Source: Vibrio inusitatus
GTDB taxonomy: Bacteria > Pseudomonadota > Gammaproteobacteria > Enterobacterales > Vibrionaceae
Direction: 5' to 3'
Length of the DNA stretch: 64,000 bases
Assembly: GCA_024346935.1 (NCBI GenBank)
Contig: AP024879.1
Span: forward strand, 1,302,001-1,366,000
Every line of letters begins with the position of its first letter. Position 1 is the stretch's first letter. The notes beneath the pieces were generated by a model. It worked only from the letters and a program-made list of their open reading frames with translations. It was not told where the DNA came from and ran no database searches. The position numbers and the translations under genes are program-made. Below are positions 26,427 to 36,321 of this stretch, one piece after another.

Positions 26427-27161
26427 TCATTGTGTCATCTCTATAATAATGAAATGAGCATGCTCGTCTTTCAGGGTAAACTTTAGTTTCCCTGGTTGAG
26501 TGAGCTCTAATGTATCTTGCTCTCCCAAAGAAGGATGACCTTCCACATGCACAGTCCCTTCGATATTGCTTATGTATGCTTGGCGTCCAGGCTTTAGCTC
26601 AAACTCTACTTCCGCTTTTTTATCGGTCATCTCTGAGGCGTAGAAATTCACGTCAGAATTAATATAAAGTGGCGATGTGTCCTTATTCTCTGGGTTGCCC
26701 ACTATATGAAGAAGTTTGTTCTCTCTATCGGCAAGTTCAAAACGTTGGTGGTTGTATCGAACTGGACCTCCGGCTTTATTTGGCATCACCCAAATCTGCA
26801 AAAAGCGTACCCAGTCATCGTCCTTATTCAACTCGGAGTGCCAAACGCCAGAGCCAGCAGAAATCGCTTGAACGTGTCCACGGCCAATAGCTTCCTCTTT
26901 TTGTGTCACGCTGTCCCAATGAGTCAGTTGACCTCGAACGACATAACTTACAATCTCCATATCTCGGTGTGGATGACGGTCAAAGCCACTATGCGGTTTT
27001 ACATCGTCATCATTGAATACTCGTAGTGCACCGAAATTCATACGATTAGGGTTGTAGTAGTTCGCGAACGAAAAATGAAAATAGGTATTCGCAGGGTGTA
27101 GATCACTGCTCGGTAAATAATGTAAATCAGATTTTTTAATTAGATTAAAGTGTGTGCTCAT
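26427..27161 (-). CDS. Pirin-family protein (YhhW-like)
   Basis: The 244-residue bicupin has the pirin N-terminal metal site HPHRDMEIVSYVVRGQLTHWDS (about residues 62-83) and VQAISAGSGVWHSELN (about 95-110), with the His and Glu ligands kept. Family members such as YhhW have quercetin 2,3-dioxygenase activity in vitro, but the physiological role is unclear. It lies 34 bases downstream of a DoxX gene on the same strand. Both are divergent from a LysR gene, a common DoxX-pirin-LysR set. The group is plausibly a response to quinones or oxidants. Confidence 0.9.
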   Translation of the reverse strand: MSTHFNLIKKSDLHYLPSSDLHPANTYFHFSFANYYNPNRMNFGALRVFNDDDVKPHSGFDRHPHRDMEIVSYVVRGQLTHWDSVTQKEEAIGRGHVQAISAGSGVWHSELNKDDDWVRFLQIWVMPNKAGGPVRYNHQRFELADRENKLLHIVGNPENKDTSPLYINSDVNFYASEMTDKKAEVEFELKPGRQAYISNIEGTVHVEGHPSLGEQDTLELTQPGKLKFTLKDEHAHFIIIEMTQ

Positions 27162-27195
27162 TTTTAACTCCTTAAACTAAGTTTGATTCGTAGTC

Positions 27196-27642
27196 TTATG
27201 CAAAACGGCATTTAATCTCATTATCTAAAGCCAAGTTACCTGCACCGCTAATGAACAATGAAACAGAGGCAGCCAATAGTGCTAATCCAAACTCATAACC
27301 GTTGTTCGCCATAAACAGGCCATTTTCAAAATGAACACTCAATATTGCGACCATCATAGTGAATGCCAATATCAATGCTGCTGGACGGGTTAGTAGGCCA
27401 ATTAAAATAGCCAGACCACCGAAAAACTCAGCACTGCCCGCTAGTAACGCCATCAAAAAACCAGGGCCTAAGCCGATAGAATCCATCCATTGCCCCGTAC
27501 CTTCTAATCCGTAACCACCAAACATTCCAAACAGTTTTTGTGCGCCGTGAGCCATAAAGATCAGACCAACAGGCAAGCGTAGAGCCATAGTTGACCAAGT
27601 TGCGTTTGACTCAAGTGTTTTATTAATAAGTGGCGTAGACAT
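27196..27642 (-). CDS. DoxX-family membrane protein
   Basis: The 148-residue protein has four hydrophobic helices and the DoxX pattern (ALRLPVGLIFMAHGAQKLFGMFGG, LAGSAEFFGGLAILIGLLTRPAAL). DoxX-family proteins are integral membrane proteins linked to redox stress. ATG 27642 has a GGAG site eight bases upstream and is preferred over a TTG at 27654. It is upstream of the pirin gene and likely forms an operon with it. Confidence 0.9.
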   Translation of the reverse strand: MSTPLINKTLESNATWSTMALRLPVGLIFMAHGAQKLFGMFGGYGLEGTGQWMDSIGLGPGFLMALLAGSAEFFGGLAILIGLLTRPAALILAFTMMVAILSVHFENGLFMANNGYEFGLALLAASVSLFISGAGNLALDNEIKCRFA

Positions 27643-27937
27643 AATAAGCTCCAATATATTTAAATTTAATGGTCACTGTGTTTGACCAATGGAGCCATTG
27701 TATTTAAAGAGTACTACAAAAAATAACGCAAAAATTCGAAGATATAGAACAGTTATTTTGAACTATAGTATTCTTACGCTGTAACAAGCGAGTAGCTGAT
27801 AAAAGCGATCGCACTTAAGCAATAAATTTGAAATAAGCATCGTTAAGAGCTTTTAAAAAAACTTAATTTGAAGTTGTGATTGTCAGATGAGTGAAAAACC
27901 TTAAACCTATGCATTTGCCATCAATGGAGTTGAACAG

Positions 27938-28846
27938 ATGAATTCTCCAATTACGTTGGATGCACTTAAAGTGCTCGATGCCATCGACAGAAAAAAAAGC
28001 TTTGCCGGAGCGGCGGATGAGCTGTTTCGAGTCCCGTCGGCTATTTCCTATACCGTCAATAAGCTTGAAGAAGACTTAGGGGTCGCCCTGTATGATAGAA
28101 CCAAGCGAAAGGCTGAGCTTACCGATATTGGTCGTATGGTATTAGAACAGGGACGGCTTATCTTAACCGCTACAGAAACGCTGACTAACGTGGTAAGGCA
28201 ATCCGCTAGTGGTTGGGAAGTAGAGTTGCGCATAGGTGTAGACAGCATGCTGAGCTTTCGTCCCCTTTATGATCTTATTGAAGCATTCCAAATGGAACAC
28301 CCCTGGATAGCAATCAAAGTGGTAGAAGAAGTACTGGGTGGTAGCTGGGATGCATTAACTGCAGACCGTTGCGACTTGGTCATTGGCGCTGCCGGTTCAA
28401 CGAGTGATTCATCTATTGCTACCTCTCCTCTTGGTACATTAGAGCTCATTTTTGCTGTTTCACCACACCACCCGCTGTGCAAGGCTGTTCAGCCCCTATC
28501 TGAGCAAGTGATGAAGGAATACCCCTCGGTGGTGGTCGCAGACAGTTCGAGAACACTAGAAACACGCTCGGCGGGCTTGCTCGATGGACAGTCTCGCATA
28601 ACTGTTCCTAGCATTTCTAAAAAGATAGAGGCCCAATTACAAGGTCTCGGGGTAGGTTATTTACCGGTTCATCGTATTCAGCAAGAACTGCAATTGGGGC
28701 AATTGGTTGCTTTAGAAGTGGAGCGCATTGATCAAAGAGAGCCCGATATACATCTGGCTTGGCATAAAAACAACAAGGGCAAAGCCTTGTCTTGGTTTGT
28801 AAAAAAGATCCAATCATTCGAACACAATCTATTCTTAAGTGCTTAA
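27938..28846 (+). CDS. LysR-family transcriptional regulator
   Basis: The 302-residue protein has a winged helix-turn-helix (LDALKVLDAIDRKKSFAGAADELFRVPSAISYTVNKLEEDL, residues 6-46) and a LysR effector domain. It is divergent from the DoxX-pirin operon across 295 bases and probably controls it. The operator cannot be fixed from one sequence. Confidence 0.9.
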   Translation: MNSPITLDALKVLDAIDRKKSFAGAADELFRVPSAISYTVNKLEEDLGVALYDRTKRKAELTDIGRMVLEQGRLILTATETLTNVVRQSASGWEVELRIGVDSMLSFRPLYDLIEAFQMEHPWIAIKVVEEVLGGSWDALTADRCDLVIGAAGSTSDSSIATSPLGTLELIFAVSPHHPLCKAVQPLSEQVMKEYPSVVVADSSRTLETRSAGLLDGQSRITVPSISKKIEAQLQGLGVGYLPVHRIQQELQLGQLVALEVERIDQREPDIHLAWHKNNKGKALSWFVKKIQSFEHNLFLSA

Positions 28847-28849
28847 GTT

Positions 28850-28869
28850 AAAACCTAAACTAAGGTTTT
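28850..28869 (+). terminator. Weak hairpin after the LysR gene
   Basis: AAAACCT pairs with AGGTTTT over a six-base loop just past the stop. The remainder of the 316-base gap to 29162 holds a small GCGATT/AATCGC palindrome near 28899 and no gene I can support. Confidence 0.4.
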
Positions 28870-29162
28870 GCGGTTGAATTTAGTTCGGGTAAAAAGCGAT
28901 TTAATCGCAGCGAGAACCTTGTCGCCTTATCATCTAAGCAAGAGAGGCTTAACAAAGAGTAAACTGTTTCTAGCCTAGCCCTTCGGATAGCGTTTGTTGG
29001 GCATTTCTATTTCATCTCTCCAACACAAAGGACAATACTTGAATCGCATATCAATACAGGTGTATTAATGAGCCTAATCTTAGTTATTACGTTAATGGAC
29101 TCCAACTTGGAATGAGTCAGATACGTGTTGGCGGATAATGAAGTGAGAACATTCAAATAAAC

Positions 29163-29681
29163 CTATGACTGTTGTGACCATGCCCTTATCTGCTTGATTT
29201 CATCTTCATCTATATTCAAAGATTGTAGAAATTTTAGGTGTCCTAAAGGTTCCATTTGCTCAAAACGTTTGTGCCAATTAATCATATCCTGCTCATCCAT
29301 TCCAGACTCCTTGAGTATTTCTGTCCAACGTTCTTTAGTAAGCAAACCTTGGTTAAGAAGTTCAGGCTCTTTAAGTAAGGTCATGATTGAATGTTGCTGC
29401 TGACGCAACTTTTTAATCTCTAAATCAAGAGCAGAAAACTGCTGTCTTAATACCGCGTCTTTATCTTGAGGTTGCTGTAAAAGATTCTCTATTTCACTAA
29501 CGGGAATACCGTAAGAACGATAGGTAAGAATCGTTCGAAACCTTTCAAGTTCTCCTTCTCCATATTGGCGATAACCACTAGATGTTCTCGATGTGGGCGT
29601 GAGTAGCCCCCTTCGTTCGTAATAGAGAACGGTTGTTCGAGACACCGCAAGCTGCTCACAAAACTGTTTAATGCTCAACAT
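29163..29681 (-). CDS. MerR-family transcriptional regulator
   Basis: The 172-residue protein has a MerR DNA-binding head (SIKQFCEQLAVSRTTVLYYERRGLLTPTSRTSSGYRQYGEGELERFRTI, residues 3-51), a coiled coil, and a C-terminal part with no metal-binding cysteine pattern. It is therefore more likely a drug- or stress-sensing MerR than a metal sensor. It overlaps the upstream EamA gene by seven bases and would be co-expressed with it, possibly as its regulator. Confidence 0.88.
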   Translation of the reverse strand: MLSIKQFCEQLAVSRTTVLYYERRGLLTPTSRTSSGYRQYGEGELERFRTILTYRSYGIPVSEIENLLQQPQDKDAVLRQQFSALDLEIKKLRQQQHSIMTLLKEPELLNQGLLTKERWTEILKESGMDEQDMINWHKRFEQMEPLGHLKFLQSLNIDEDEIKQIRAWSQQS

Positions 29682-30607
29682 TTAGGGTTATCCTCATTGG
29701 TTATTTGATAGTGAGACCAAATCAATGGAATCAACGCACTAGCAAGAATAATGAATGCGCCAACCATTGACCATAAATCAGGAATTTCAGAAAAGATAAC
29801 TAAGCCAATAATAAGTGAGTAGATTATCTTTACATACTCGACATTGGCAATGATGTTAGCTTGCGTCCATTTATATGCCGATATACCAACATACTGCGCA
29901 AACGAGGAGATGATGCCAACTAGCAGCAGTAACATAAAGTCTTCTATAGTCGGCGTGCGCCATAAATAGAGAGTTGGTATTAGTGCAATTAACCCAATAG
30001 CCAGTGCTTGGTATGCCATCAATGTTATCTTCGGCTCACTTTGTGCCACTTTTCTCACACACACTACTGCTACCGCAGCTCCTAGTGCGGCAATCACACC
30101 AGATAAAACATAAAGGCTATTGCTTTCAGCAAAAGTAGGTCTAACAACCATCATTACACCGATAAACCCAACTACAATCGTGAAAGTGCGAGTGCTAGTT
30201 ATCTGCTCTGCCAATACGAAACGTGCTATCAGAGCCACAAAGAGTACCTGTAAGAAACCGAGTGCTATCGCATCAGAAAATGGAATATTACTCACTGTTA
30301 TAAAACCAAAATACAATGCAATAAAAGCTCCTATTATCCTTAATAGATGAAGGGACAGTTTATTGGGTTTAAGTAACACACCCATATTTTTGCTAATTGC
30401 AGGAATGAGCAAAAGCATAAAGATCAATTGCCGAAAGAACAGGATCTGAAAGGTGTCGTAGTCTGCACTGAGTTGTCGAACAAATACCCCTACTATAGTA
30501 AACAATGCTGTAGATATAAGGGCAAATGTGATCCCTTTCATTGTCGATGGCAGATGGTCGAAGAGTTGATATATCTTTGACTGGCGTAAGTCTCGTAATG
30601 ATTGCAA
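29675..30607 (-). CDS. EamA/DMT-superfamily membrane transporter
   Basis: The 310-residue protein has about ten hydrophobic segments in two EamA repeats, with IPFSDAIALGFLQVLFVALIA closing the first half. It is a distant paralogue of the transporter at 2808-3740. Substrate unknown. The ORF start at 30607 has no clear ribosome site, and an internal Met near residue 23 is an alternative. The 7-base overlap with the MerR gene indicates one operon. Confidence 0.85.
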   Translation of the reverse strand: MQSLRDLRQSKIYQLFDHLPSTMKGITFALISTALFTIVGVFVRQLSADYDTFQILFFRQLIFMLLLIPAISKNMGVLLKPNKLSLHLLRIIGAFIALYFGFITVSNIPFSDAIALGFLQVLFVALIARFVLAEQITSTRTFTIVVGFIGVMMVVRPTFAESNSLYVLSGVIAALGAAVAVVCVRKVAQSEPKITLMAYQALAIGLIALIPTLYLWRTPTIEDFMLLLLVGIISSFAQYVGISAYKWTQANIIANVEYVKIIYSLIIGLVIFSEIPDLWSMVGAFIILASALIPLIWSHYQITNEDNPKC

Positions 30608-30993
30608 CGAAATGTACCTCTTTATTCAGGGGGTATGAGGTTTAACATTCTAAACTCGTTACTTATAGACAGGTCAAATGATGGTAGTCACCTATAGGCA
30701 TCAATAGTCAACCCTCGCTCTCTCTCATAGGTTTTGGGAGTAAAGCCAAATTAACGTTGCATGTACCATTGGCATCATTGGAAACTTAAAAAATCCGATT
30801 TTATTAATGTTCTCAAACGGCATTATCCTCGGGCCACACTATTGCCCAAGGCTCTCACATCAAAGCTTTAGCTCACCCTCATTCGCTCTAGATCATAAAA
30901 AGCTGACTTCCTTTCAATAATTCGACTCAAAAGCTCACTATTCACCCAATAAAGGCACATAATTAATAGGGGAATATCCGCAGGGGTAACACA
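30608..30993. other. Gene-free gap between EamA and napG
   Basis: The 386 bases hold the divergent promoters of the EamA-MerR and napGH operons. I see no FNR box (TTGAT, four bases, ATCAA), no strong sigma70 pair, and no coding signal. An AGGGG lies before the napG ATG. Confidence 0.4.
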
Positions 30994-31728
30994 ATGAAGA
31001 ATCCAAAGAATGGTCCTTCTCCGAGTAGAAGACGCTTTTTGCGTGATGCGGCACGCACGGCTATTGGGGTGGGCTCCGTGGCGACACTCCTTGGTATACA
31101 GTCCCGGCAAAGCCAAGCTGGTGGTTCCGGTGTACCTATTCGCCCACCAGGAGCACTTCCTGCCGGTGACTTTGAGGCAGCGTGTGTACGATGCGGGCTT
31201 TGCGTTCAAGCATGTCCCTACGATACTCTCAAACTTTCTACTCTAATGTCCAAGTCTGCTTCTGGTACACCTTATTTCACTGCGCGAGATATACCATGCG
31301 AGATGTGTGACCACATACCTTGCGTTGTTGCCTGTCCGACAGGTGCTCTTGATCCTGCATTAACTAACATCGACGATGCTTTAATGGGAACTGCGGTGCT
31401 TATCGATCACGAAACCTGTCTCAATTATCTTGGTTTACGCTGTGATGTCTGTTATCGAGTTTGCCCATTGATCGACGAGGCAATTACCCTTGAATACCAA
31501 CGAAATAACCGCACGGGTATCCACGCCAAAATGATCCCCACGGTGCATTCAGAGTCATGTACCGGATGTGGTAAGTGTGAACAAGCTTGCGTACTGCCAA
31601 TAGCAGCAATCAAGGTAGTGCCAACGGAGCTGGCTAAAGGTGAACTAGGCCATCACTACAAATTGGGCTGGAAGGGTGATGAAACCATTCCCGTACCCAG
31701 CCTAAAAGAAATGCGGGAGAATAAATAA
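30994..31728 (+). CDS. napG: NapG-type ferredoxin, quinol dehydrogenase subunit
   Basis: The 244-residue protein opens with a twin-arginine export signal (SRRRFLRD, residues 11-18). It carries four 4Fe-4S motifs: CVRCGLCVQACP, CEMCDHIPCVVACP, the spaced CDVCYRVCP, and CTGCGKCEQAC. NapG works with NapH to pass electrons from quinols to periplasmic nitrate reductase. No napA, napB or napC gene is in this window. Its TAA overlaps the napH ATG (TAATG), so the two are translationally coupled. Confidence 0.92.
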   Translation: MKNPKNGPSPSRRRFLRDAARTAIGVGSVATLLGIQSRQSQAGGSGVPIRPPGALPAGDFEAACVRCGLCVQACPYDTLKLSTLMSKSASGTPYFTARDIPCEMCDHIPCVVACPTGALDPALTNIDDALMGTAVLIDHETCLNYLGLRCDVCYRVCPLIDEAITLEYQRNNRTGIHAKMIPTVHSESCTGCGKCEQACVLPIAAIKVVPTELAKGELGHHYKLGWKGDETIPVPSLKEMRENK

Positions 31729-32609
31729 TGGCTAAAAACCTCGCAAAAGATGCTGGTAAAGAAGCAATAGAGGCACTCGGGTGGTGGCAAACACATCGCT
31801 TTCTAATCTATCGCCGTTTGTGCCAAATCTCTATTATGGCTTGTTTTATGCTTGGTCCGACACTAGGCATACTTAAAGGAAATCTCTCTTCAAGCTTAGT
31901 ATTGGATACAATCCCCCTTAGCGATCCACTGATTGTTTTGCAAACCTTAGCAACAGGGCATATTCCTGAAATGACCACCTTCATTGGTGTTGCTATTGTA
32001 ATCGTGTTTTACGCGATGTTAGCGCCAAGGGTATTTTGTGCTTGGGTATGCCCTTTAAATATGGTGACAGATTTAGCCGCTTGGATGAGACGAAAACTCA
32101 ACCTAAAAGCCAGCTATCGCTGGCCATCAACTCTTAGGTACTGGCTGATCCCTGTCATTCTTATTGGGAGTGCCATTTCAGGAACCACCTTGTGGGCATG
32201 GATAGATCCCGTAGCAACGCTTCATCGTGGACTTGTTTTTGGCATGGGTGCCGGCTGGATCCTCATCGTATTGGTGTTTCTACTGGATCTTGTGCTCGTT
32301 GAACACGGATGGTGCGGACATTTGTGTCCCTTAGGCGCAACTTACGGAGTGATTGGAAGCAAGAGCGCACTGCGCATTACCGCAACAAACAGAGAAGCTT
32401 GCACGAAATGTATGGATTGTTTCTACGTCTGCCCCGAACCCGAGATTCTAAAGCAGCCTCTGAAAGAAGGGGATCGCAGAGTAATGAGCCAAGATTGCAT
32501 CAGCTGTGGTCGCTGCATAGAAGTGTGCCCGACTAAGGTATTCGAGTTTAAGTCACGTGGCTCACATCAGGTTCAGGTAAGCACAAAGAGCCCAAGCATT
32601 ACTAAGTGA
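31728..32609 (+). CDS. napH: NapH-type membrane iron-sulfur protein
   Basis: The 293-residue protein has four or five membrane helices, CAWVCPLN and CGHLCPLGA cysteine-proline motifs, and two C-terminal 4Fe-4S clusters (CTKCMDCFYVCPEP, CISCGRCIEVCP). NapH oxidises menaquinol or ubiquinol and feeds NapG. The 3' end overlaps the convergent DUF3429 gene by 37 bases. Confidence 0.92.
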   Translation: MAKNLAKDAGKEAIEALGWWQTHRFLIYRRLCQISIMACFMLGPTLGILKGNLSSSLVLDTIPLSDPLIVLQTLATGHIPEMTTFIGVAIVIVFYAMLAPRVFCAWVCPLNMVTDLAAWMRRKLNLKASYRWPSTLRYWLIPVILIGSAISGTTLWAWIDPVATLHRGLVFGMGAGWILIVLVFLLDLVLVEHGWCGHLCPLGATYGVIGSKSALRITATNREACTKCMDCFYVCPEPEILKQPLKEGDRRVMSQDCISCGRCIEVCPTKVFEFKSRGSHQVQVSTKSPSITK

Positions 32610-32986
32610 GAAGCGAGCACGACACTCGTTAGAATAACTCTTAACGTCTGATAGCTCGGGTTATCTCGTTTCGGCTCAAACATCAAATTAAAGCCGTGAG
32701 CCAAGCCTATGCCGATCAATAAGACGACTGGACTGTGATAGGCAAGTAGCCCTAAACCAATAACAACTAACGTTATGACGTTTGATGCCACCAGCGGCAA
32801 AGATTTAGGCTGTTTTGAATCAACACATCTTCCCCATACCGCTCCCGCCATAAAAATGGCAATGCCTCCGCTGTATACCAAAAATGTCATCAAGAAATGA
32901 AATGAGTAATCATTTACAGAATAACCGTACAGCAGTGGAAGGAAAATGAAGGGAATAAGTCCCATGTAACCGAGAGTAGTCGTCAT
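32573..32986 (-). CDS. DUF3429 membrane protein
   Basis: The 137-residue protein is almost entirely four or five hydrophobic helices with the DUF3429-type start (LGYMGLIPFIFLPLL) and IFMAGAVWGRC. Function unknown. It is convergent with napH and the last 37 bases of both genes overlap, so each may limit the other through antisense transcription. Confidence 0.82.
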   Translation of the reverse strand: MTTTLGYMGLIPFIFLPLLYGYSVNDYSFHFLMTFLVYSGGIAIFMAGAVWGRCVDSKQPKSLPLVASNVITLVVIGLGLLAYHSPVVLLIGIGLAHGFNLMFEPKRDNPSYQTLRVILTSVVLASHLVMLGLFVLT

Positions 32987-33188
32987 GTCTTTTGTTACGC
33001 ATCCAAATCGTAATAGATCAATTACTTACCAGTCTAGTGCACCCACGCCATGTGTAGAAGAAAGTCTGCATCCCTTTTCTACTCAACTACAGTTTACAGT
33101 GTAAAAACCTCTTAAAGCGACATGATGAATGATCACTTATTTGACAAAATTGGTATCAATTAACAGCCTCTTTTAAAAGGGAAATTAA

Positions 33189-33863
33189 ATGTCCAACCCG
33201 CTGGTGCAACTTCAGAACGCAACGAAGCAGTTTATTGATGGTAAGCAAACACACAGAGTTCTTAACGCCGTTGACTTCTCTCTATGTAGCGGAGAAAGTG
33301 TTGCCTTAACCGGAGCCAGTGGCAGCGGTAAAAGCACTCTTCTCAACATTATCGCGGGATTTGAGTTCCTAACCGAAGGCACTCTGTTGATCAATGGTGT
33401 AGATGCCAAAACATGGCGCGAACCAAAGTGGAGTTCGTTTCGCCACCAGCAGTTAGGCGTAGTCTTTCAACAGTTTAACCTCCTCACTCCGCTCAATGTC
33501 GCGCAGAATATCTCTTTTCCTCTTAGCCTCAACAAACAGAAGTGGAACTCTTGGTGTGATCATCTTGTAGAAAAACTGGAGATTGACACCCTGTTAGACA
33601 GGCAGGTCGCATCACTCTCTGGAGGTCAACAGCAGCGCGTTGCTATCGCTAGAGCTTTAGCTCATAAACCATCACTGTTGTTAGCCGATGAACCCACCGG
33701 CAATCTAGACCAAAACGCAGGACTGGAGGTTATGCAACTGCTCACGGAGATCGCCTCCGACGGCGACTGCGCGATAGCGTTGGTAACGCACAGCCTTGAA
33801 TGCGCCGAATTTATGCAAAAACGGTTTCACCTCACCAACGGGCAATTGCATGAATCACACTAG
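33189..33863 (+). CDS. ABC transporter ATP-binding protein (LolD/MacB type)
   Basis: The 224-residue ATPase has Walker A GASGSGKST (residues 42-50), Q-loop FQQFNLLTPLNV, signature LSGGQQQRVAIARAL, Walker B LLLADEPTG and H-loop THS. It belongs to the FtsE/LolD/MacB class that powers mechanotransmission permeases rather than import. It overlaps the FtsX-like permease gene start by 14 bases and begins a three-gene operon. Confidence 0.93.
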   Translation: MSNPLVQLQNATKQFIDGKQTHRVLNAVDFSLCSGESVALTGASGSGKSTLLNIIAGFEFLTEGTLLINGVDAKTWREPKWSSFRHQQLGVVFQQFNLLTPLNVAQNISFPLSLNKQKWNSWCDHLVEKLEIDTLLDRQVASLSGGQQQRVAIARALAHKPSLLLADEPTGNLDQNAGLEVMQLLTEIASDGDCAIALVTHSLECAEFMQKRFHLTNGQLHESH

Positions 33864-36321
33864 CCACAGACATACATGGGTCGTGTTAAAGCTATTTGTG
33901 GCTCACTACCGCCAAGTCCCTCTGCAAGCCGTCGCAATATTGGTAGGGATCATTCTGGCGGTAACCCTGTTCGTGGCGGTTCAAGCCATCAACCTCAATG
34001 CCAAACGCAGTTACAGTGAATCAACAGAGCAGCTCAGTGCTCGTGCGCAAAGCCTGATTATCCCCTTATCAGGACAAAACTTCTTACCCGAATCGCTGTA
34101 CTTCGAACTACGTCAATCTGGACTTAGTTCCTCCCTGCCGGTCATTGAAGGGAAAGTGCGAGATGAGCAAGGTCGCCGCTGGACAGTTCAAGGCAGTGAA
34201 CTTGTTGCGGCCATTACATCAGGATTACATTACAGTGAAACCCACACGCAAGTCTCTTTGTTTAATGGATCGTTTCCACTGCCTAGGCTATTAGCAGGCG
34301 AGCCCATTGTGATGATGAGTAAGACTGAAGCACAACGTAAAGACATTACATCACAAATTACACTCGATGGTGTAACGGTAGAGGTTGTGATATTACCCGA
34401 TGAATGGCAACTAGGTAGCCGCTTGTTAATGGATATTGGCTTTGCACAACGCCTGCTCAATTCCCCTTCAAAACTCAGTTATATCGCCGTTTTTCAGCCC
34501 ATCTCAAATACTGCTCCTGATTTCATTGCTGGCAAAGCGCAATGGATCACTAATACGCAAGAAACGGATCTTGACGCTCTTACAGAGAGCTTTCATTTAA
34601 ATCTCACCGCAATGAGTCTGCTCGCCTTTGTTGTTGGGTTATTCATCGCCTACAACGGTGTAAAATATAGCCTACTGAAGCGCAACCGTTTGTTAGTGCA
34701 AATGAGACAATCTGGCACACTCGCCAGTGCAATTTTAACTGGGCTATTACTCGAATTATTCGCACTTGTTGTCATTGGGTCCAGCATTGGCTTCGTTCTA
34801 GGAATCCAGCTGAGCCATTGGCTGCACCCAACTGTCGCTCTCACCCTTGAACAGCTATATGGAGCCACACTACTTCCTGGCACGTGGCAATGGCAATGGT
34901 GGGGACAAGCTCTGCTGCTCACTTTGACCGCAACATCGATGGCATGCATTCAGCACTTCAGGCAACGCATTAATCAGCCTCTTTCTTCTCATGGCGGTTA
35001 CTACCAAGCACCAGAAAATAGTAATTCAACCAAGCTGTTTGTACTTGGCTGCTTGTTGTCTATTACCGCACTACTTGGCTTGGGGTTAAGCCAACATTTT
35101 CGCTTCACGATGGCATGGCTTGGTCTATTTATTGTCTCTATACCCCTCTACTTACCCAAGGTGCTGCAACAGCTTGCTTTGTGGAGTGAGATACACACAC
35201 AAGCAGGGCTCATTCAGTACCTTTTTGCTGAGTTAAAAGAGCTCATCGCCCCCTTGTCACTCGCCATGATGGCGCTATTGCTCGCCGTTACCGCCAATAT
35301 AGGAATGAACACCTTGGTCGGTAGTTTTGAATTTACGTTAAAGCAATGGTTAGAACAGCGATTACATGCCGACATTTATGTCAGCCCATCTCAAAAAGAT
35401 ATGCGCAATGTAGAGAAAAAGCTTGAGGACTTTGATGGCATAAGCACAGTCTATAAACAGTACTACGTTGATGACACAACTCGAAGCACCTCAATAATTC
35501 TAGGTACAAAAGATACCGCGACTTTAGAACAAACTATGATATTCAAATCATCCGTCGATGATTTTTGGCAAGGTTTCTATTCTGGCGAACTGGCTGCCAT
35601 CAGTGAACCAATGGCAATAAAGCTAGATTTAGACTTAGAAGATGAGCTAAAGCTGGATGGACTTCCCAATCATCCCCTGAATGTTGGCGCTATATTTCAC
35701 GACTATGGTACGCCGAAGGGTGAAGTGCTTATTTCCCCTACTCTCTGGTTTGAACAAGGCTTTACTCCTATTCCAACCAGTTTAGGGGTTAAAGTGAATA
35801 GCGATAAAGATAAGGTATACCAGGCATTAAAAGAACAACTACAGCTCCACCCCAATCAGCTCTACGACCAAGCTCAAATCAAATCTATTGCTCTAGACAT
35901 ATTTAGCCGAACATTTTCAGTTACCAGTGCGCTCAATGCCGTGACCTTAATGATTGCGGTCATTGGTTTATTTAGTGCGTGTTATATGTTGCTTGATGCC
36001 CGCAAGGCAGCCATTGCTCGACTTTATGCGCTAGGGGTTCGACGCCGAAATTTAATGGCGATGATGATAGGCCAAATAGCCGCTTTAGTAGGATTTACGC
36101 TGGTTATAGCATTGCCATTGGGGGCAATTGTTGGCTACGTGCTCACAGACATTGTCACACTGCGTGCCTTTGGTTGGAGTCTAACCTATTTATGGTCTTG
36201 GGAAGATGCTGTTGCGGTCTGTGTTATCACTTTGATCGTCGCTGTCGTTGCCACCTTCTTACCTCTGTGGCGCTTAGTAAACCGCCCGGTCGTGAGCAGC
36301 CTACAAAGCGAGGTGCTGTGA
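33850..36321 (+). CDS. FtsX/MacB-like ABC permease
   Basis: The 823-residue protein has an N-terminal helix, a periplasmic domain, and two FtsX-type helix bundles (around 260-430 and 700-820, with LDARKAAIARLYALGVRRRNL at the coupling loop). This layout resembles LolC/E-like or AttG-type permeases that move lipid-linked substrates or extract lipoproteins. I use ATG 33850, inside the ATPase 3' end, over an ATG at 33796 whose extra residues overlap the ATPase deeply. It is coupled to the lipoprotein gene by TGATG at 36319-36323. Confidence 0.88.
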   Translation: MNHTSHRHTWVVLKLFVAHYRQVPLQAVAILVGIILAVTLFVAVQAINLNAKRSYSESTEQLSARAQSLIIPLSGQNFLPESLYFELRQSGLSSSLPVIEGKVRDEQGRRWTVQGSELVAAITSGLHYSETHTQVSLFNGSFPLPRLLAGEPIVMMSKTEAQRKDITSQITLDGVTVEVVILPDEWQLGSRLLMDIGFAQRLLNSPSKLSYIAVFQPISNTAPDFIAGKAQWITNTQETDLDALTESFHLNLTAMSLLAFVVGLFIAYNGVKYSLLKRNRLLVQMRQSGTLASAILTGLLLELFALVVIGSSIGFVLGIQLSHWLHPTVALTLEQLYGATLLPGTWQWQWWGQALLLTLTATSMACIQHFRQRINQPLSSHGGYYQAPENSNSTKLFVLGCLLSITALLGLGLSQHFRFTMAWLGLFIVSIPLYLPKVLQQLALWSEIHTQAGLIQYLFAELKELIAPLSLAMMALLLAVTANIGMNTLVGSFEFTLKQWLEQRLHADIYVSPSQKDMRNVEKKLEDFDGISTVYKQYYVDDTTRSTSIILGTKDTATLEQTMIFKSSVDDFWQGFYSGELAAISEPMAIKLDLDLEDELKLDGLPNHPLNVGAIFHDYGTPKGEVLISPTLWFEQGFTPIPTSLGVKVNSDKDKVYQALKEQLQLHPNQLYDQAQIKSIALDIFSRTFSVTSALNAVTLMIAVIGLFSACYMLLDARKAAIARLYALGVRRRNLMAMMIGQIAALVGFTLVIALPLGAIVGYVLTDIVTLRAFGWSLTYLWSWEDAVAVCVITLIVAVVATFLPLWRLVNRPVVSSLQSEVL

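Noticed and set aside
30608..30993. FNR box for napGH
   Set aside because: No TTGAT-N4-ATCAA match was found in the upstream region.
30868..31209. 113-codon minus-strand ORF at the napG start
   Set aside because: It is antisense to the certain napG gene, rich in Arg, Ser and Cys in a chance pattern, with no ribosome site.
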